Assembly: GCF_019083965.1 (NCBI RefSeq)
Contig: NZ_JAHRCY010000005.1
Span: 361,188-425,187 of the forward strand
Length of the DNA: 64,000 bases
Reading direction: 5' to 3'
Origin: Catellatospora tritici
Lineage (GTDB): Bacteria; Actinomycetota; Actinomycetes; Mycobacteriales; Micromonosporaceae
Position numbers and translations under genes: made by a program. This document shows positions 17,152 to 26,405 of this stretch, piece by piece. Under the pieces are notes generated by a model. That model saw nothing but the letters and a program-made list of their open reading frames with translations. It did no database searches and was not told where the DNA came from. How positions within the stretch are numbered: position 1 is the first letter of the stretch; each line of letters starts with the position of its first letter.

Positions 17152-18561
17152 ATGGCGTGCCTAGGGTGTGGCATGGCCTCCGACCGTACGGCCGTGGTGA
17201 TCGGCGCCAGCATGGGCGGTCTGCTCGCCGCCCGCGCCCTCAGCGACTCGCACACCAGGGTCGTGGTGGTGGACCGCGATGACCTGCCCGACCGGGCTAC
17301 CGACCGCCGCGGCGTGCCGCAGGGCAGGCAGCTGCACGTGCTGCTGTCGCGCGGACGCGAGGCGATGGAGGAGCTGTTCCCGGGCCTGTCCCGGGAGCTG
17401 CAGGCGCTCACCGTCCCGATGGTCGACCTGCACGGCCAGGTCCACTGGTACAACGACGGCCACCTGATGGCCCGCGCCGAGTCCCCGCTCGTCGCGGCCG
17501 GGATGAGCCGCCCCCTGCTGGAGCAGGTCGTCCGCGGCCGGGTCGCGGCGCTGCCCGGGGTCGAGTTCGTCCCGGCCGCCGAGGCGCTCGGGCTGACCAC
17601 GACCGCCGACCGGCGGCGCGTGACCGGAGTGCGGCTGCGCCACCGCGATGGCGCCGAGCGCACGGTCACCGCGGACCTGGTCGTGGACGCCTGCGGCCGG
17701 GCCTCGCGTACGCCGACGTGGCTGGCCGAGCTGGGCTACGAGACGCCCGTCGAGGAGCGGGTGCGCGTCGACGTCACCTACGTCACCCGGGTCTACCGGC
17801 ACGAGCCACACCATCTCGACGGGCTGCTGGGCTGCCTGACCAACGCGGTGCCGGGCGCGCCCCGGTCCGGCATCGTCGCGCTGCAGCAGGACGGCCGGAT
17901 CGCTGTCGCGTTCAACGGCATGCTCGGCGAGCAGCCACCGGTCGACGACGACGGCCTGCTGTCGTTCGCCGAGTCGCTGACGGCGCCGCAGATCGCCGAG
18001 ATCGTCAGGTCGGCGCAGCCGCTGACCGAGCCGGCCAGCATGCGGTTCCCGGCCAGCCAGCGCAGGCGGTACGAGCGGCTGCGCCACTTCCCGGCGGGCT
18101 ACCTGGTCGTCGCGGACGCGCTGTGCAGCTTCAACCCGATCTACGGGCAGGGGATGACGGTCGCCGCATTGGAGGCCCTGCTGCTGCGGCGGCTGCTCAC
18201 GGCCGGGGACGGGCAACTGAGCCGACGGTTCTTCCGGGGCTGCGCCCGACTCATCGACGCGCCCTGGACGATCGCCGTCGGCACCGACCTGCGGTTTCCC
18301 GAGGTGGAGGGGCCTCGCTCGGCGCGGGTGCGGTTCGTCAACGCCTACGTGCACCGGCTGCACGTCGCGGCGGCGGGCGACGCGGTGCTGGGCGCGGCGT
18401 TCCTGCGTGTGCTGAACCTGGTCGACCCGCCGACGGCGCTGCTCGCCCCGGGGACGGTGCTGCGGGTGCTGCGCGGCTTCTGGCGGGGCCGGGGCGGCGC
18501 AGGCCGGGCTCCGCAAGGTGCGCCGACTACCGCAAGCCGGCCGCGTCGAGCGCTGCGGTGA
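17152..18561 (+). CDS. FAD-dependent monooxygenase/halogenase-like flavoprotein
   Basis: About 469 residues. An FAD Rossmann motif lies near the N-terminus (AVVIGASMGGLLAARALSD), with an acidic residue ending the second strand (VVVVDRDDLP). The second FAD contact is VADALCSFNPIYGQGMTVAA, the GD-motif region of class A flavoprotein hydroxylases, here with Ala-Asp in place of Gly-Asp. In between is VVDACGRASRTPTWLAELGY. Homologues act as hydroxylases or tailoring enzymes on small molecules. ATG 17152 has a GGTAGGTGCC site; ATG 17173 (MASDRTAVV) is an alternative. No biosynthetic cluster surrounds it. Confidence 0.82.
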   Translation: MACLGCGMASDRTAVVIGASMGGLLAARALSDSHTRVVVVDRDDLPDRATDRRGVPQGRQLHVLLSRGREAMEELFPGLSRELQALTVPMVDLHGQVHWYNDGHLMARAESPLVAAGMSRPLLEQVVRGRVAALPGVEFVPAAEALGLTTTADRRRVTGVRLRHRDGAERTVTADLVVDACGRASRTPTWLAELGYETPVEERVRVDVTYVTRVYRHEPHHLDGLLGCLTNAVPGAPRSGIVALQQDGRIAVAFNGMLGEQPPVDDDGLLSFAESLTAPQIAEIVRSAQPLTEPASMRFPASQRRRYERLRHFPAGYLVVADALCSFNPIYGQGMTVAALEALLLRRLLTAGDGQLSRRFFRGCARLIDAPWTIAVGTDLRFPEVEGPRSARVRFVNAYVHRLHVAAAGDAVLGAAFLRVLNLVDPPTALLAPGTVLRVLRGFWRGRGGAGRAPQGAPTTASRPRRALR

Positions 18562-18849
18562 TGGGCTCCGGGTCGGCGATGAGCTGGTCGAGTTCACCCG
18601 GACCGAGGCTGTCGTAGGTCGGTGCCGCGAGGTCGTCGGTGAGCGACTCGATCCTCCTCTTCTTCTCGCTGCCGACGTCGCTGAGCCAACCGGAGGAGTC
18701 GATGAGGCCACAGGCACGCATCCCGTCGACGACTGCGGCAAGTTGCGAAGGCCGAGCGCCTTGAGCGCCTCGGTCGGCTCGTGGGCGAAGTAGGGGACCA
18801 GGTGGATCGGCTCGACGAGCCGGTACAGGCGGCGGACGACGGGCTCCAT
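18527..18849 (-). pseudogene. SCO6745/SalK-like protein remnant, middle deleted and frameshifted
   Basis: On the minus strand, ATG 18849 begins EPVVRRLYRLVEPIHLVPYF and AHEPTEALKALGLR, a typical start of SCO6745-family (SalK-like helix-turn-helix) proteins. Around 18740-18760 the frame is lost, and the other frame carries a family-like C-terminus: SDVGSEKKRRIESLTDDLAA then PTYDSLGPGELDQLI, ending at 18527. Intact members are about 250-290 residues; here fewer than 110 codons remain. The tail overlaps the 3' end of the flavoprotein gene by 35 nt. Read as an internal-deletion pseudogene. Confidence 0.6.
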
Positions 18850-18900
18850 CGCCGCGATGATAGCGGTCGGCCGGATCACCCGACGTCGCCTCAGACGGCT

Positions 18901-19395
18901 TCAGAAGTCGACGTGTTCGCTGATCAGGTGCCTGATGAGCTGGTATCCGGCCATGGTGATCGACAGTCCGAGGCCCGCTGCCAGCAGGGGCATCCCAATG
19001 CCGAAGGGCAGCTCGGTCAGGCCGTTGAGCGAGGACCGCTCCCCCATGGTGCTGAAACTCGCGGCGATCACCGCCGCCGACCAGAACGCCCCGGCGATGC
19101 CGCTCACCAGGCAGCCCACGGTGGCTGCCCGGGAGCGCCCGGTCCAGAAGCCGGTCAGCAGCGACACGCAGAGCAGCCCGATGGCGACCAGGGTCCAACC
19201 GCCCCCGTTGGAGAGGTCGGCGTACTCCCAGCCGGAGTACCACCACAGATAACCGTCCTGCTTCTTGAACCACGGGAGCAGGTAACCGGCCAGGGCCAGA
19301 CCCGCGCCCGCGGCGACGGCCAGGTGCGCCTGGCCGTCGAGGACGGTGCTGCGCGGCGGGGGCGATGCGGTCGTCGTGGGGGTGGCTTCGTCCAT
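18901..19395 (-). CDS. Hypothetical four-helix membrane protein
   Basis: A 164-residue protein with a Pro/Thr-rich cytoplasmic start and four hydrophobic segments, including LAVAAGAGLALAGYLLPWF, WTLVAIGLLCVSLLTGFW, AATVGCLVSGIAGAFW with the adjoining helix, and IGMPLLAAGLGLSITMAGY. A tryptophan-rich outer loop (GYLWWYSGWEYADLSNGG) lies between helices 1 and 2. The start has a GAGGT site. No family recognised. Confidence 0.7.
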   Translation of the reverse strand: MDEATPTTTASPPPRSTVLDGQAHLAVAAGAGLALAGYLLPWFKKQDGYLWWYSGWEYADLSNGGGWTLVAIGLLCVSLLTGFWTGRSRAATVGCLVSGIAGAFWSAAVIAASFSTMGERSSLNGLTELPFGIGMPLLAAGLGLSITMAGYQLIRHLISEHVDF

Positions 19396-19489
19396 ACCTC
19401 ATCGCAGCACATTGGAACCGCCACCGCACCCGGTGCCGCCGGCGTACCGGACTGGCCGCGTCGTTTCTCGAGACCGCGCGGAACCGATC

Positions 19490-19565
19490 CGCCCGCTCTC
19501 GCCGCCGCCGAGGACGTGGTGCAGGACGTCTTCGCCGACTGGTTCAACCTCGTGATTCGCGGATC
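19490..19565 (+). pseudogene. Possible ECF sigma factor region-2 fragment
   Basis: About 25 codons read PALAAAEDVVQDVFADWFN, which resembles the conserved region 2.2 helix of ECF sigma factors (AEDVVQDVFLRLW). No other part of a sigma factor can be found around it, and there is no start. The resemblance is short and could be chance. Confidence 0.3.
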
Positions 19566-19683
19566 ACCTGGCTGGGCACGTGGTGTCGTCGCGGGCGGGC
19601 CGAGGGAACCGGTGTGGATGCGAGGTGTGTCCATACGCGAGGTATCCTGTCGGCCAGTCTTACGGGGCCACCAGAGGTTGACG

Positions 19684-20385
19684 ATGTTCTTCCGGCGCAG
19701 GACCGAGCAGGCGCGCGCGCTGCGGTACATGGCGTACGTGTCCGACACGAAGATCGACATGCTGATCAGCCAGATCCACGAGCCGCTGCGGCGCAGCATC
19801 GCCACGGAGCTGAAGCTCGACCTGAAGCTGATCGGCCTCACGCTCAGCGCCGACAACCCGCTGCGCCAGCAGAGCCGGATGGAGAAGGTGGCGCTGGTCG
19901 AGGACTACCTCAGCCGCCACCAGCAGATCGGTGACCTGAGCGCGTCGCAGGGATATGTCAAGGCGCGGCTAAACATGGACTGGGCGCCGCTGTCGGACAT
20001 CCAGCACGGGCGACCCGACGCCGAGAAGATCACGTTCTTCTGCGGGTACACCGAGGATCTGCTGGTGGTGCTGGGCGGGTCGACGGCGCACCTGCTCGGG
20101 ACCCCGGTGGAGCCGACAGCCACGCCCGGGTCGCAGCCGTACGCGATCCGCCGGTCCCTGCAGCCGGTGACGTCCGAGGCGAGCGGCCTGGACGAGCAGT
20201 CCGAGACGGACACGGTGCGGTCGCTGGCCGACGGGATCGCGAGCACCGCTCGGGCGGTGTTCCAGACCCCGCAACCGGTGCAGTTCCTCGCCCGGTGCAT
20301 CAGCCGCGGGCCGCTGCCCGACGGCTCACCGCGCCCGGCCTACCTGCTGGGCAGCCCGCTGTACGTCGAGATGGTGGACTTCTAG
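19684..20385 (+). CDS. DUF7019-like hypothetical protein, partner of kinase gene
   Basis: A 233-residue soluble protein from ATG 19684 (FFRRRTEQARALRYMAYVSD). It has TKIDMLISQIHEPL near the start and the strands ITFFCGYTEDLLVVLGGSTA in the middle. I associate this layout with DUF7019-type proteins of actinobacteria, from memory only. It ends 4 nt before the start of the large kinase-WD40 gene, so the two are almost surely co-transcribed and probably work together. The reading frame is open much further upstream, but no recognisable coding lies there except the doubtful sigma fragment. Confidence 0.7.
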   Translation: MFFRRRTEQARALRYMAYVSDTKIDMLISQIHEPLRRSIATELKLDLKLIGLTLSADNPLRQQSRMEKVALVEDYLSRHQQIGDLSASQGYVKARLNMDWAPLSDIQHGRPDAEKITFFCGYTEDLLVVLGGSTAHLLGTPVEPTATPGSQPYAIRRSLQPVTSEASGLDEQSETDTVRSLADGIASTARAVFQTPQPVQFLARCISRGPLPDGSPRPAYLLGSPLYVEMVDF

Positions 20386-20389
20386 GCCG

Positions 20390-23300
20390 ATGAGCCCCGA
20401 CACGCACCCGGCAGCCGCCGGGACCTGGCAGGTCGGCGACGTGATCGCCGAGCTGTACCGGGTGACGAAGGTGCATGAGCACGGCGGCATGGGGCTGGTC
20501 TACCGGGTACACCACCTGGGTTGGAACGTCGACCTGGCGCTGAAGAGCCCGCGTCCGCAATGGTTGCGCACCGCCGAGGACCAGCAGCGGTTCGTCGACG
20601 AGGCCCAGGCGTGGATCTCGCTGGGGTTGCACCCGCACGTGTGCGCGGCCCACTACGTCCGCGCGATCGACGGGGTCCCGCGCGTGTTCGCCGAGTACGT
20701 CCCCGGCGGCAGCCTGCGCGAGGCCATCGACGACGGGCGGCTGTACGAGGGCGGCCCGGACGAGGTGCTCGCGCGGCTGCTGGACCTCGCCGTGCAGATC
20801 GCCTGGGGGCTGGCCCACGCGCACCGCCGGGGCCTGGTGCACCAGGACGTCAAACCGGCCAACGTGCTGCTCGACGAGTCGGGCACGGCGAAGGTCACCG
20901 ACTTCGGACTGTCGCGGGTGGGCGCGTCCGCCGGGCGGACCGACCCGGCCCGGCCGGGTGTCCGGGCCGATCCCGGCGTGGGCACGCGGGTCAGCGCGGG
21001 CGGCCTCACCCCGGACTACGCCTCACCCGAGCAGGCGGCCGGTTTGCCGCTGAGCCGCCGCACCGACGTGTGGAGCTACGCGGTGTCGGTGTTCGAGCTG
21101 TTCACCGGCGGCGTCGCCTGGTCCAGCGGCCCGTCGGCCGACGTGGCGCTGGCCGAGTACCTCCACTACGGACCCGACGATCCGGCCGCGCCACGGATGC
21201 CCGCGGCGCTGGCCGAGTTGCTGCGCTCGTGTCTGCTCGACGATCCTGCCGCCCGGCCCGGCGACCTGGCCGAGGTCGCCGACACGCTCGCGGCCGTGTA
21301 CGCCACGGAGCTGGGCCGGGCGTACCCGCGGACCGTCCCGGCCGAGGCGGACCTGCGCGGCGACGAGCTCAACAACCGGGGGCTGTCGCTGCTCGACCTC
21401 GACGACGCCGCCGCGGCCGACGACGCGCTGCGGTCAGCGCTGGAAGCCGACCCGCACCACCTCGAGGCCGTCTTCAACGCCTCGATGCTCGGCTGGCGGC
21501 GCGGCGAGCTCACCGACGACGAGGTCGTGGCCGCGGTCGCGGCGGCCCGCGCCACCCGGCCCGAGCACTGGCTCGGCGCCTACCTGCTGGCCCAGGTGCA
21601 TCTGGAGCGCGGCGACCTGGACGCGGCGCTGCCGTTGCTGGCCGAGGCGGCGCGGCAGTCGCCCGACGATCCGCAGTTCGCGGAGCTGCTGAGCCTGGCC
21701 CACACGGGCGAGTTGGCGGCGGGCAGCACCGAGCGGCCCATCACGGGCGGTGCGCCCGACGAGCGCGGCGGGATGACCGGCGCGCATATCGGCCAGGACG
21801 GTCGCGTGGTGCTGACCGCGCTCGTGGACGTGCCCCCGCGGCAGCGGGGCTTGCGGGTCGCCCTGTTCGGCGGCGAGCCTCGGCGCCCGACCGCGAGCAG
21901 TGTCGGGGTGCACTTCACCGATGGCGGTCGGGCCCCACTGACGTTGCCGCAGGGTGCGTTCGCCCACCATTTCGCGGTGCACCCCGATGATCGCCTGGCC
22001 GCGATCGGAGGCAGCGGAGACGACGCGGTGCTCTGGGATCTGGATCGCGGCGTGGTGCTGCACCGGTTGCCCGGTCACGGCCTGTTCCTGACGGCGCTGC
22101 GGTTCAACGCCGACGGCCGGGTGCTGGCGTCCGGGTCGAGCGGCGGCTCCATCCGGCTGTGGGATCCGGTCGGCGGCCAGCGTCTGCTGACGCTGACCGG
22201 CCACGAGCGGGAGGTGCACGGACTGGCCTGGTCGGCCGACGGCTCCCGGCTGGCCTCGGTCAGCAGCGACCGGACGCTTCGGCTGTGGGACCCGCGGACC
22301 GGTCGGTGCACGGCTGTGCTGCCGCATCCGGATCGGGTGTCGGCGTTGGAGCTGAGCCCAGACGGGCGCCTGGCCGTCACCGGTGACTACCGCGGCGTGG
22401 TGCGGATCTGGGAGCTGGATCCGGACGGCGGCGGAGTGTGCCGCCACGAGTCGCAGGGCCACCGAAACCGGGTCGTCGCCGCGGCGGCGGCCGGTGCCGG
22501 GCGATTCCTGACCGGCGGCGAGGACGGGATCCTGCGCCTGTGGGACGCGGCCGGCGGACGCTGTCTGCGCACCATCGAAGCGCATCGTGAGGCGATGTTC
22601 CGGGCACTGACCAGCAGCCGCACGGTACACGTCGCGGTCTGCGTCAGCGTCGACGGACGGCTCGCGCACTCGACGGGCAACGACGCGCTGCTGCGGTCGT
22701 GGGGACTGCCGACCGGATACACCGCCGCGCTGCAGGTGTGCCGCCCCCGGCCGGTGTCGCGGCTGCACGAGTTCGACGCCCGCTTCCAGCGGCTGCTGGG
22801 CGACGCCGAGCAGGCCCTCGGCGAGGGACGGGTGCCTGCCGCGCTGGAGGTGATGCGGCAGGCGCGGGCGGTGCCGGGTCATGAGAACGCGCCGCGGGTG
22901 GTGGCGGCCTGGCAGCGGCTGGCGCGGTCGTGTGTGCGCACCGGGCTGCGCGGAGCGCGGCTGGTCCACCGGATCACCCTGGTCGAGCCTGGTTCCCAGC
23001 GGTACTGGACGCCGCGGGTGAGCGTCAGCGCCGACGGGCGCAGGGCGCTGACGAGTTCCCCCGACGACGCGATGGTGCTGTGGGACCTGGCGACCGGGCG
23101 GGTGGAGCGCCGCTTCGACACGCCGGAGCACCGGATCTCGGTCGAGACCCTCGCGCTGAGCGCGGACGCGCGGCTGGCGGTCGCGGTCGACGGCTACCGC
23201 CGCCTGTTGGTATGGGACCTGCACGGCGACGACGAGCCACGGCTGCTGGGCAAGCTGCCGTCAACCGGCTCGCGGGTATGCCTGGACCGCTCGGGCAGGT

Positions 23301-23980
23301 ACGCGCTGACCGCGACGGGTGCCCTGACCGTGCTGCGCCGCTGGGACCTGGCGACCGGCCGCGAGCTGGCCGCGTTCCACGGCCGCGAGCGGCTGATCAC
23401 CAGCAGCTCCGGTGGGTCGTCGCGGATGGAGCCGGAGACGCTGCACGGCGTCTGCCTCAGTGGCGACGGGCAGCTGGCGCTGGCGGCGGCGCAGGACGGC
23501 GACGTCCTGCGCTGGAATGCGGTCACCGGACAGCCGTTGGGTCGGCTGCGGGGCCACGATCAGCGCGCCGAGTGCGTCGCGATCAGCCCGGACGGGCGCT
23601 TCGCGCTGTCGGGCGCCTGGGACCGGACGGTCCGGTACTGGGATCTGGAGCGCGGCCGCTGCGTGCGGGTGCTGTCGGGCCACACCCAGCCGGTCGACGC
23701 GGTCGGGTTCACCGGCGACGGCGCGTTCGCGGTCGGCGCGGGGCGGGATCACGCGGTGCGGGTGTGGCGGTTGGGCGACGGCGCGTGTGTCCGGGTGCTC
23801 GACGGGCACGACGGCCCCGTGGCCGGGGTGGGCCTCGACGACGAAGGGTGGCTCGCGGTGGCGATCACCCGGGAGAGCTTGTCGATGTGGGACCTGGACT
23901 GGGAGTTGGCGTTCGGCCCGGCCGCAGGGCAGCGAGCGGGCCTGGGCCGGTGGTTCGACCGGCTGCGGTCCGGCGGTTGA
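20390..23980 (+). CDS. Ser/Thr protein kinase with TPR and double WD40 propeller
   Basis: A 1196-residue cytoplasmic protein. Residues ~20-305 are a Hanks-type kinase: glycine loop HGGMGLVYRV, Lys52, catalytic HQDVKPAN (151-158) and DFG (171-173). The usual HRD is HQD, so it is a non-RD kinase, not expected to need activation-loop phosphorylation. Residues ~325-440 contain TPR-like helices (NNRGLSLLDLDDAAAADDAL). Two groups of WD40 blades follow, roughly 530-780 and 860-1180, with turns such as FNADGRVLASGSSGGSIRLW, WSADGSRLASVSSDRTLRLW and ISPDGRFALSGAWDRTVRYW, separated by a helical stretch near 790-850. No membrane helix. Probably a signalling scaffold that works with the DUF7019-like protein. 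Confidence 0.88.
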   Translation: MSPDTHPAAAGTWQVGDVIAELYRVTKVHEHGGMGLVYRVHHLGWNVDLALKSPRPQWLRTAEDQQRFVDEAQAWISLGLHPHVCAAHYVRAIDGVPRVFAEYVPGGSLREAIDDGRLYEGGPDEVLARLLDLAVQIAWGLAHAHRRGLVHQDVKPANVLLDESGTAKVTDFGLSRVGASAGRTDPARPGVRADPGVGTRVSAGGLTPDYASPEQAAGLPLSRRTDVWSYAVSVFELFTGGVAWSSGPSADVALAEYLHYGPDDPAAPRMPAALAELLRSCLLDDPAARPGDLAEVADTLAAVYATELGRAYPRTVPAEADLRGDELNNRGLSLLDLDDAAAADDALRSALEADPHHLEAVFNASMLGWRRGELTDDEVVAAVAAARATRPEHWLGAYLLAQVHLERGDLDAALPLLAEAARQSPDDPQFAELLSLAHTGELAAGSTERPITGGAPDERGGMTGAHIGQDGRVVLTALVDVPPRQRGLRVALFGGEPRRPTASSVGVHFTDGGRAPLTLPQGAFAHHFAVHPDDRLAAIGGSGDDAVLWDLDRGVVLHRLPGHGLFLTALRFNADGRVLASGSSGGSIRLWDPVGGQRLLTLTGHEREVHGLAWSADGSRLASVSSDRTLRLWDPRTGRCTAVLPHPDRVSALELSPDGRLAVTGDYRGVVRIWELDPDGGGVCRHESQGHRNRVVAAAAAGAGRFLTGGEDGILRLWDAAGGRCLRTIEAHREAMFRALTSSRTVHVAVCVSVDGRLAHSTGNDALLRSWGLPTGYTAALQVCRPRPVSRLHEFDARFQRLLGDAEQALGEGRVPAALEVMRQARAVPGHENAPRVVAAWQRLARSCVRTGLRGARLVHRITLVEPGSQRYWTPRVSVSADGRRALTSSPDDAMVLWDLATGRVERRFDTPEHRISVETLALSADARLAVAVDGYRRLLVWDLHGDDEPRLLGKLPSTGSRVCLDRSGRYALTATGALTVLRRWDLATGRELAAFHGRERLITSSSGGSSRMEPETLHGVCLSGDGQLALAAAQDGDVLRWNAVTGQPLGRLRGHDQRAECVAISPDGRFALSGAWDRTVRYWDLERGRCVRVLSGHTQPVDAVGFTGDGAFAVGAGRDHAVRVWRLGDGACVRVLDGHDGPVAGVGLDDEGWLAVAITRESLSMWDLDWELAFGPAAGQRAGLGRWFDRLRSGG

Positions 23981-24663
23981 GCGGGCGACCGGGCGCCCGA
24001 TCCGCCATACCACCTGGGTGTAGGTCCACCTGACGGCGCAGGACCTGGAGTTCGTGGCTTGCGGGCCAGCGGGTGACGGCGGTCGGCCGACCGCAGGGCC
24101 GGGCGCGGTGGCCGGGCGACGACGGGGCAGCGCGGCCAGACCGAGGCCCGGCAGTGGCAGGACCGTGCTTGTGCGTGGAGCCTCCCGCGGGACGTGCCCG
24201 GTGCGTTCGACGCCTGACGATGCCGCCGACACACCAGGAGCAGTGGTGGTACCGGATGTGACGTGCCGGGGCGCGGGGCGACGCGCCTCAACCCGTCAGA
24301 TGTTCTTGTATGTCTATGTTAGCGCTCACATTTCTGGGCCTGCCACGGGCATGGTCAGGGGCCGTGAGGCGGCATGTACACCGAAGCGGGCACCGGGCGC
24401 ACCCATTCGGTATTCGAGGAGATTGCCAGAGTCTCACTCGACGTTCAAGAGGTGATTCGGCGATCGACTGTCCGATGGCTTTTCTCCGGGCCGCTCCCGC
24501 GCCGCCGACTTTCACCCATCTCCGCAGGCAGCAGCCACGACAGTGCACTCCCGACAGGGCTGATCCCGGAACGCGAAAGCAATGCGGCGACCATCTTCGC
24601 GAGACCGCCATAACACTATTGCCAACACGGATCACGACGCGTGGGGGCGAAATTCTTGTCCCC
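23981..24663. other. Long non-coding stretch between kinase and sigma gene
   Basis: About 680 nt in which I see no convincing gene on either strand; open frames lack start signals and family-like sequence. It contains one notable site, the operator-like element at 24316-24332. The remainder may be decayed coding sequence. Confidence 0.5.
24316..24332. promoter_or_regulatory. Operator-like element shared with the xylanase operon
   Basis: ATGTTAGCGCTCACATT. The core TGTTAGC/GCTCACA is an almost perfect inverted repeat around AGCGCT, LacI-family style. The same 17-mer with two changes occurs at 26418-26434 in front of the GH62-GH10 operon. No intact gene starts directly downstream of this copy; the sigma gene begins 478 nt later. 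Confidence 0.5.
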
Positions 24664-24690
24664 GGAAACCGTTATGTGTGGGCAGGTCGC
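24664..24690 (+). promoter_or_regulatory. ECF-type promoter candidate for the sigma-AbfB gene
   Basis: GGAAAC (24664-24669), then 16 nt, then GTCG. GGAAC-like -35 boxes with a CGTC/GTC-like -10 at this spacing are typical of ECF-dependent promoters, and many ECF genes are autoregulated. It lies 120 nt upstream of the sigma start. Confidence 0.35.
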
Positions 24691-24809
24691 CGAGTCGCAC
24701 GGACCCGCCGACGCACTGGTCACGACGTGCCCGTACGACCGTCTTGACGCCGAGACGATCCTGGGCGACAGTCAACCCCCGCGATCCACTGCCGACAGCG
24801 ATATGGACC

Positions 24810-26348
24810 ATGCCACCCACCAGCCCAGACGACGCCGCCCTCGTCAGCGCGGCCCAGGCCGGCGACCGACGCGCGCTCGAGACCCTGCTCCGGGTGTACC
24901 TGCCGTTCGTCTACACGATCGCGCGACGAGCGCTCGACTCCGACGCCGACGTCGACGACGTGGTGCAGGACACCATGATCCGTGCCGTACGTGAGCTGCG
25001 GGGACTGCGCGACCCGCGCACCTTCCGGGCCTGGCTGGGCACCATCGCCGCCCGGCAGGTCGGCACACATCTGCAGCGGCGGCGCAGGTCTGAGCCAGTC
25101 GTCGGGACTCTCGACGACCTGGTCGACGCTCCCGACGCCGACGCGCCCTTCGAGGAGCTGACGATGTTGCGCCTGGACCTCGGCGCGCAGCGGCGCCAGG
25201 CGGCACGGGCGGCACGTTGGCTGGACGGCGACGACCGGCTGCTGCTGTCGCTGTGGTGGCTGGAGGTCGCGGGCCGGTTGAACCGCACCGAGCTGGCCGC
25301 GGCCGCCGGGGTCAGCATCGCCCACGCTGGGGTTCGCGTGCAGCGCCTGCGCCAGCAGCTGGAGCAGTGCCGCGCCCTGCTCGCGGCCCTCGACAGTCGG
25401 CCCCGGTGCGGCACGCTGGACGGTCTGGTGGCCGACTGGGACGGCACGCCGAGCTCGTCCTGGCGCAAGCGCCTGACCCGGCACGTGCGCGGCTGCGAGT
25501 CCTGCGGTCACGCCGCCGACGAGCTGGTCGCGTCCGAGCAGCTGCTCGTGGGGTTCGCGCTGCTGCCGGTCCCGATCGCGCTCACCGCCGCGGTGATCGG
25601 CAAGGGCACCACGGCCGCCGCGGCCTCGTCCGTGACGTTTGCCGCCGCCAAGACCGGACTGGTCGCCCAGGTGGCGAAGGCCTTCGCGGTCGCGCCGGTC
25701 GCCGCGGCGGTGACCGGGTCCGTGGTGGTGGCGGCCGCCGTCGCGGTGATCGCATGGCCCGCCCCCGTGCCCGCGCCACCCCCGGCGGGCGCCGCACCCC
25801 AGCCGACGGCGGCGGCGACGCTGCCGACGCCCGCCACGCCGAGCCGTTCCTCCGGGCGGCTCAGTCCGAGCGCCCCGCCGAGTCGGCAGCCGCCGAGCCC
25901 GGCGGGTCTGCTGGCGGCCGGGCCGGTCTCGCTGGAGGCCGGCGGCGAGTCCGGCCTGTACGTCACGACAGTCGACGGGCTCGGCGTGCTGGCTCCGCTG
26001 TCGGCCGCCAGCGACTCGTCGGCTCGTCTTCAGGCCACGTTCGAGGTGGTGGCGGGTCTGGCCGACCCCAAGTGCTTCTCGTTGCGCGCCACTGACGGCC
26101 GTTACCTGCGCCATTTGTCATGGCGGTTGCGGCTGGACCCCAGCATCGACACCGCGCTGTTCCGCGGCGATGCCACGTTCTGCGTACGCCCGGGAGCTTT
26201 CACCGGCACCGTGCTGCTCGAGGCGTCGAACTACCCCGGCTGGTTCATGCACCGGCGCGGCGCCCAGATGTGGGTGGACAACAGCGACGGCTCAACCGCG
26301 TTCCGGGCCGCAGGCTCGTTTCGGATCCGGCCACCGCTGGCCGGATAG
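24810..26348 (+). CDS. ECF sigma factor fused to zinc-finger, membrane segment and AbfB sugar-binding domain
   Basis: A 512-residue protein from ATG 24810. Residues ~8-90 are sigma region 2 (LPFVYTIARR, DVDDVVQDTMIRAVRELRG), ~130-190 region 4 (LSLWWLEVAGRLNRTELAAA). Residues 223-234 (RHVRGCESCGH) resemble the zinc-binding motif of anti-sigma ZAS/zf-HC2 domains. A membrane segment lies at ~295-317, then a Pro/Ser-rich linker. Residues ~372-510 are an AbfB/CBM42-type arabinose-binding module (RYLRHLSWRLRLDPS, ALFRGDATFCVRPG, NYPGWFMHRRG, TAFRAAGSFRIRPPL). Sigma, apparent anti-sigma and outside sensor are thus on one chain. Sigma factors with C-terminal membrane and sugar-binding parts are known in actinobacteria. 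GH62 and GH10 genes follow on the same strand. Confidence 0.88.
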   Translation: MPPTSPDDAALVSAAQAGDRRALETLLRVYLPFVYTIARRALDSDADVDDVVQDTMIRAVRELRGLRDPRTFRAWLGTIAARQVGTHLQRRRRSEPVVGTLDDLVDAPDADAPFEELTMLRLDLGAQRRQAARAARWLDGDDRLLLSLWWLEVAGRLNRTELAAAAGVSIAHAGVRVQRLRQQLEQCRALLAALDSRPRCGTLDGLVADWDGTPSSSWRKRLTRHVRGCESCGHAADELVASEQLLVGFALLPVPIALTAAVIGKGTTAAAASSVTFAAAKTGLVAQVAKAFAVAPVAAAVTGSVVVAAAVAVIAWPAPVPAPPPAGAAPQPTAAATLPTPATPSRSSGRLSPSAPPSRQPPSPAGLLAAGPVSLEAGGESGLYVTTVDGLGVLAPLSAASDSSARLQATFEVVAGLADPKCFSLRATDGRYLRHLSWRLRLDPSIDTALFRGDATFCVRPGAFTGTVLLEASNYPGWFMHRRGAQMWVDNSDGSTAFRAAGSFRIRPPLAG

Positions 26349-26405
26349 GCCCCGTCGGCCCCGCCGACATGAGGCGGGCACACTCCTGAAACATTTTCGC
26401 CACGC

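Noticed and set aside
17161..18879. 572-codon minus-strand frame opposite the flavoprotein gene
   Set aside because: Only its first ~40 codons (from 18849) resemble a real family; the rest is the shadow of the flavoprotein gene. The real part is reported as a remnant.
23981..24300. Open frames after the kinase gene
   Set aside because: Frames in several phases lack starts and recognisable sequence; treated as non-coding.
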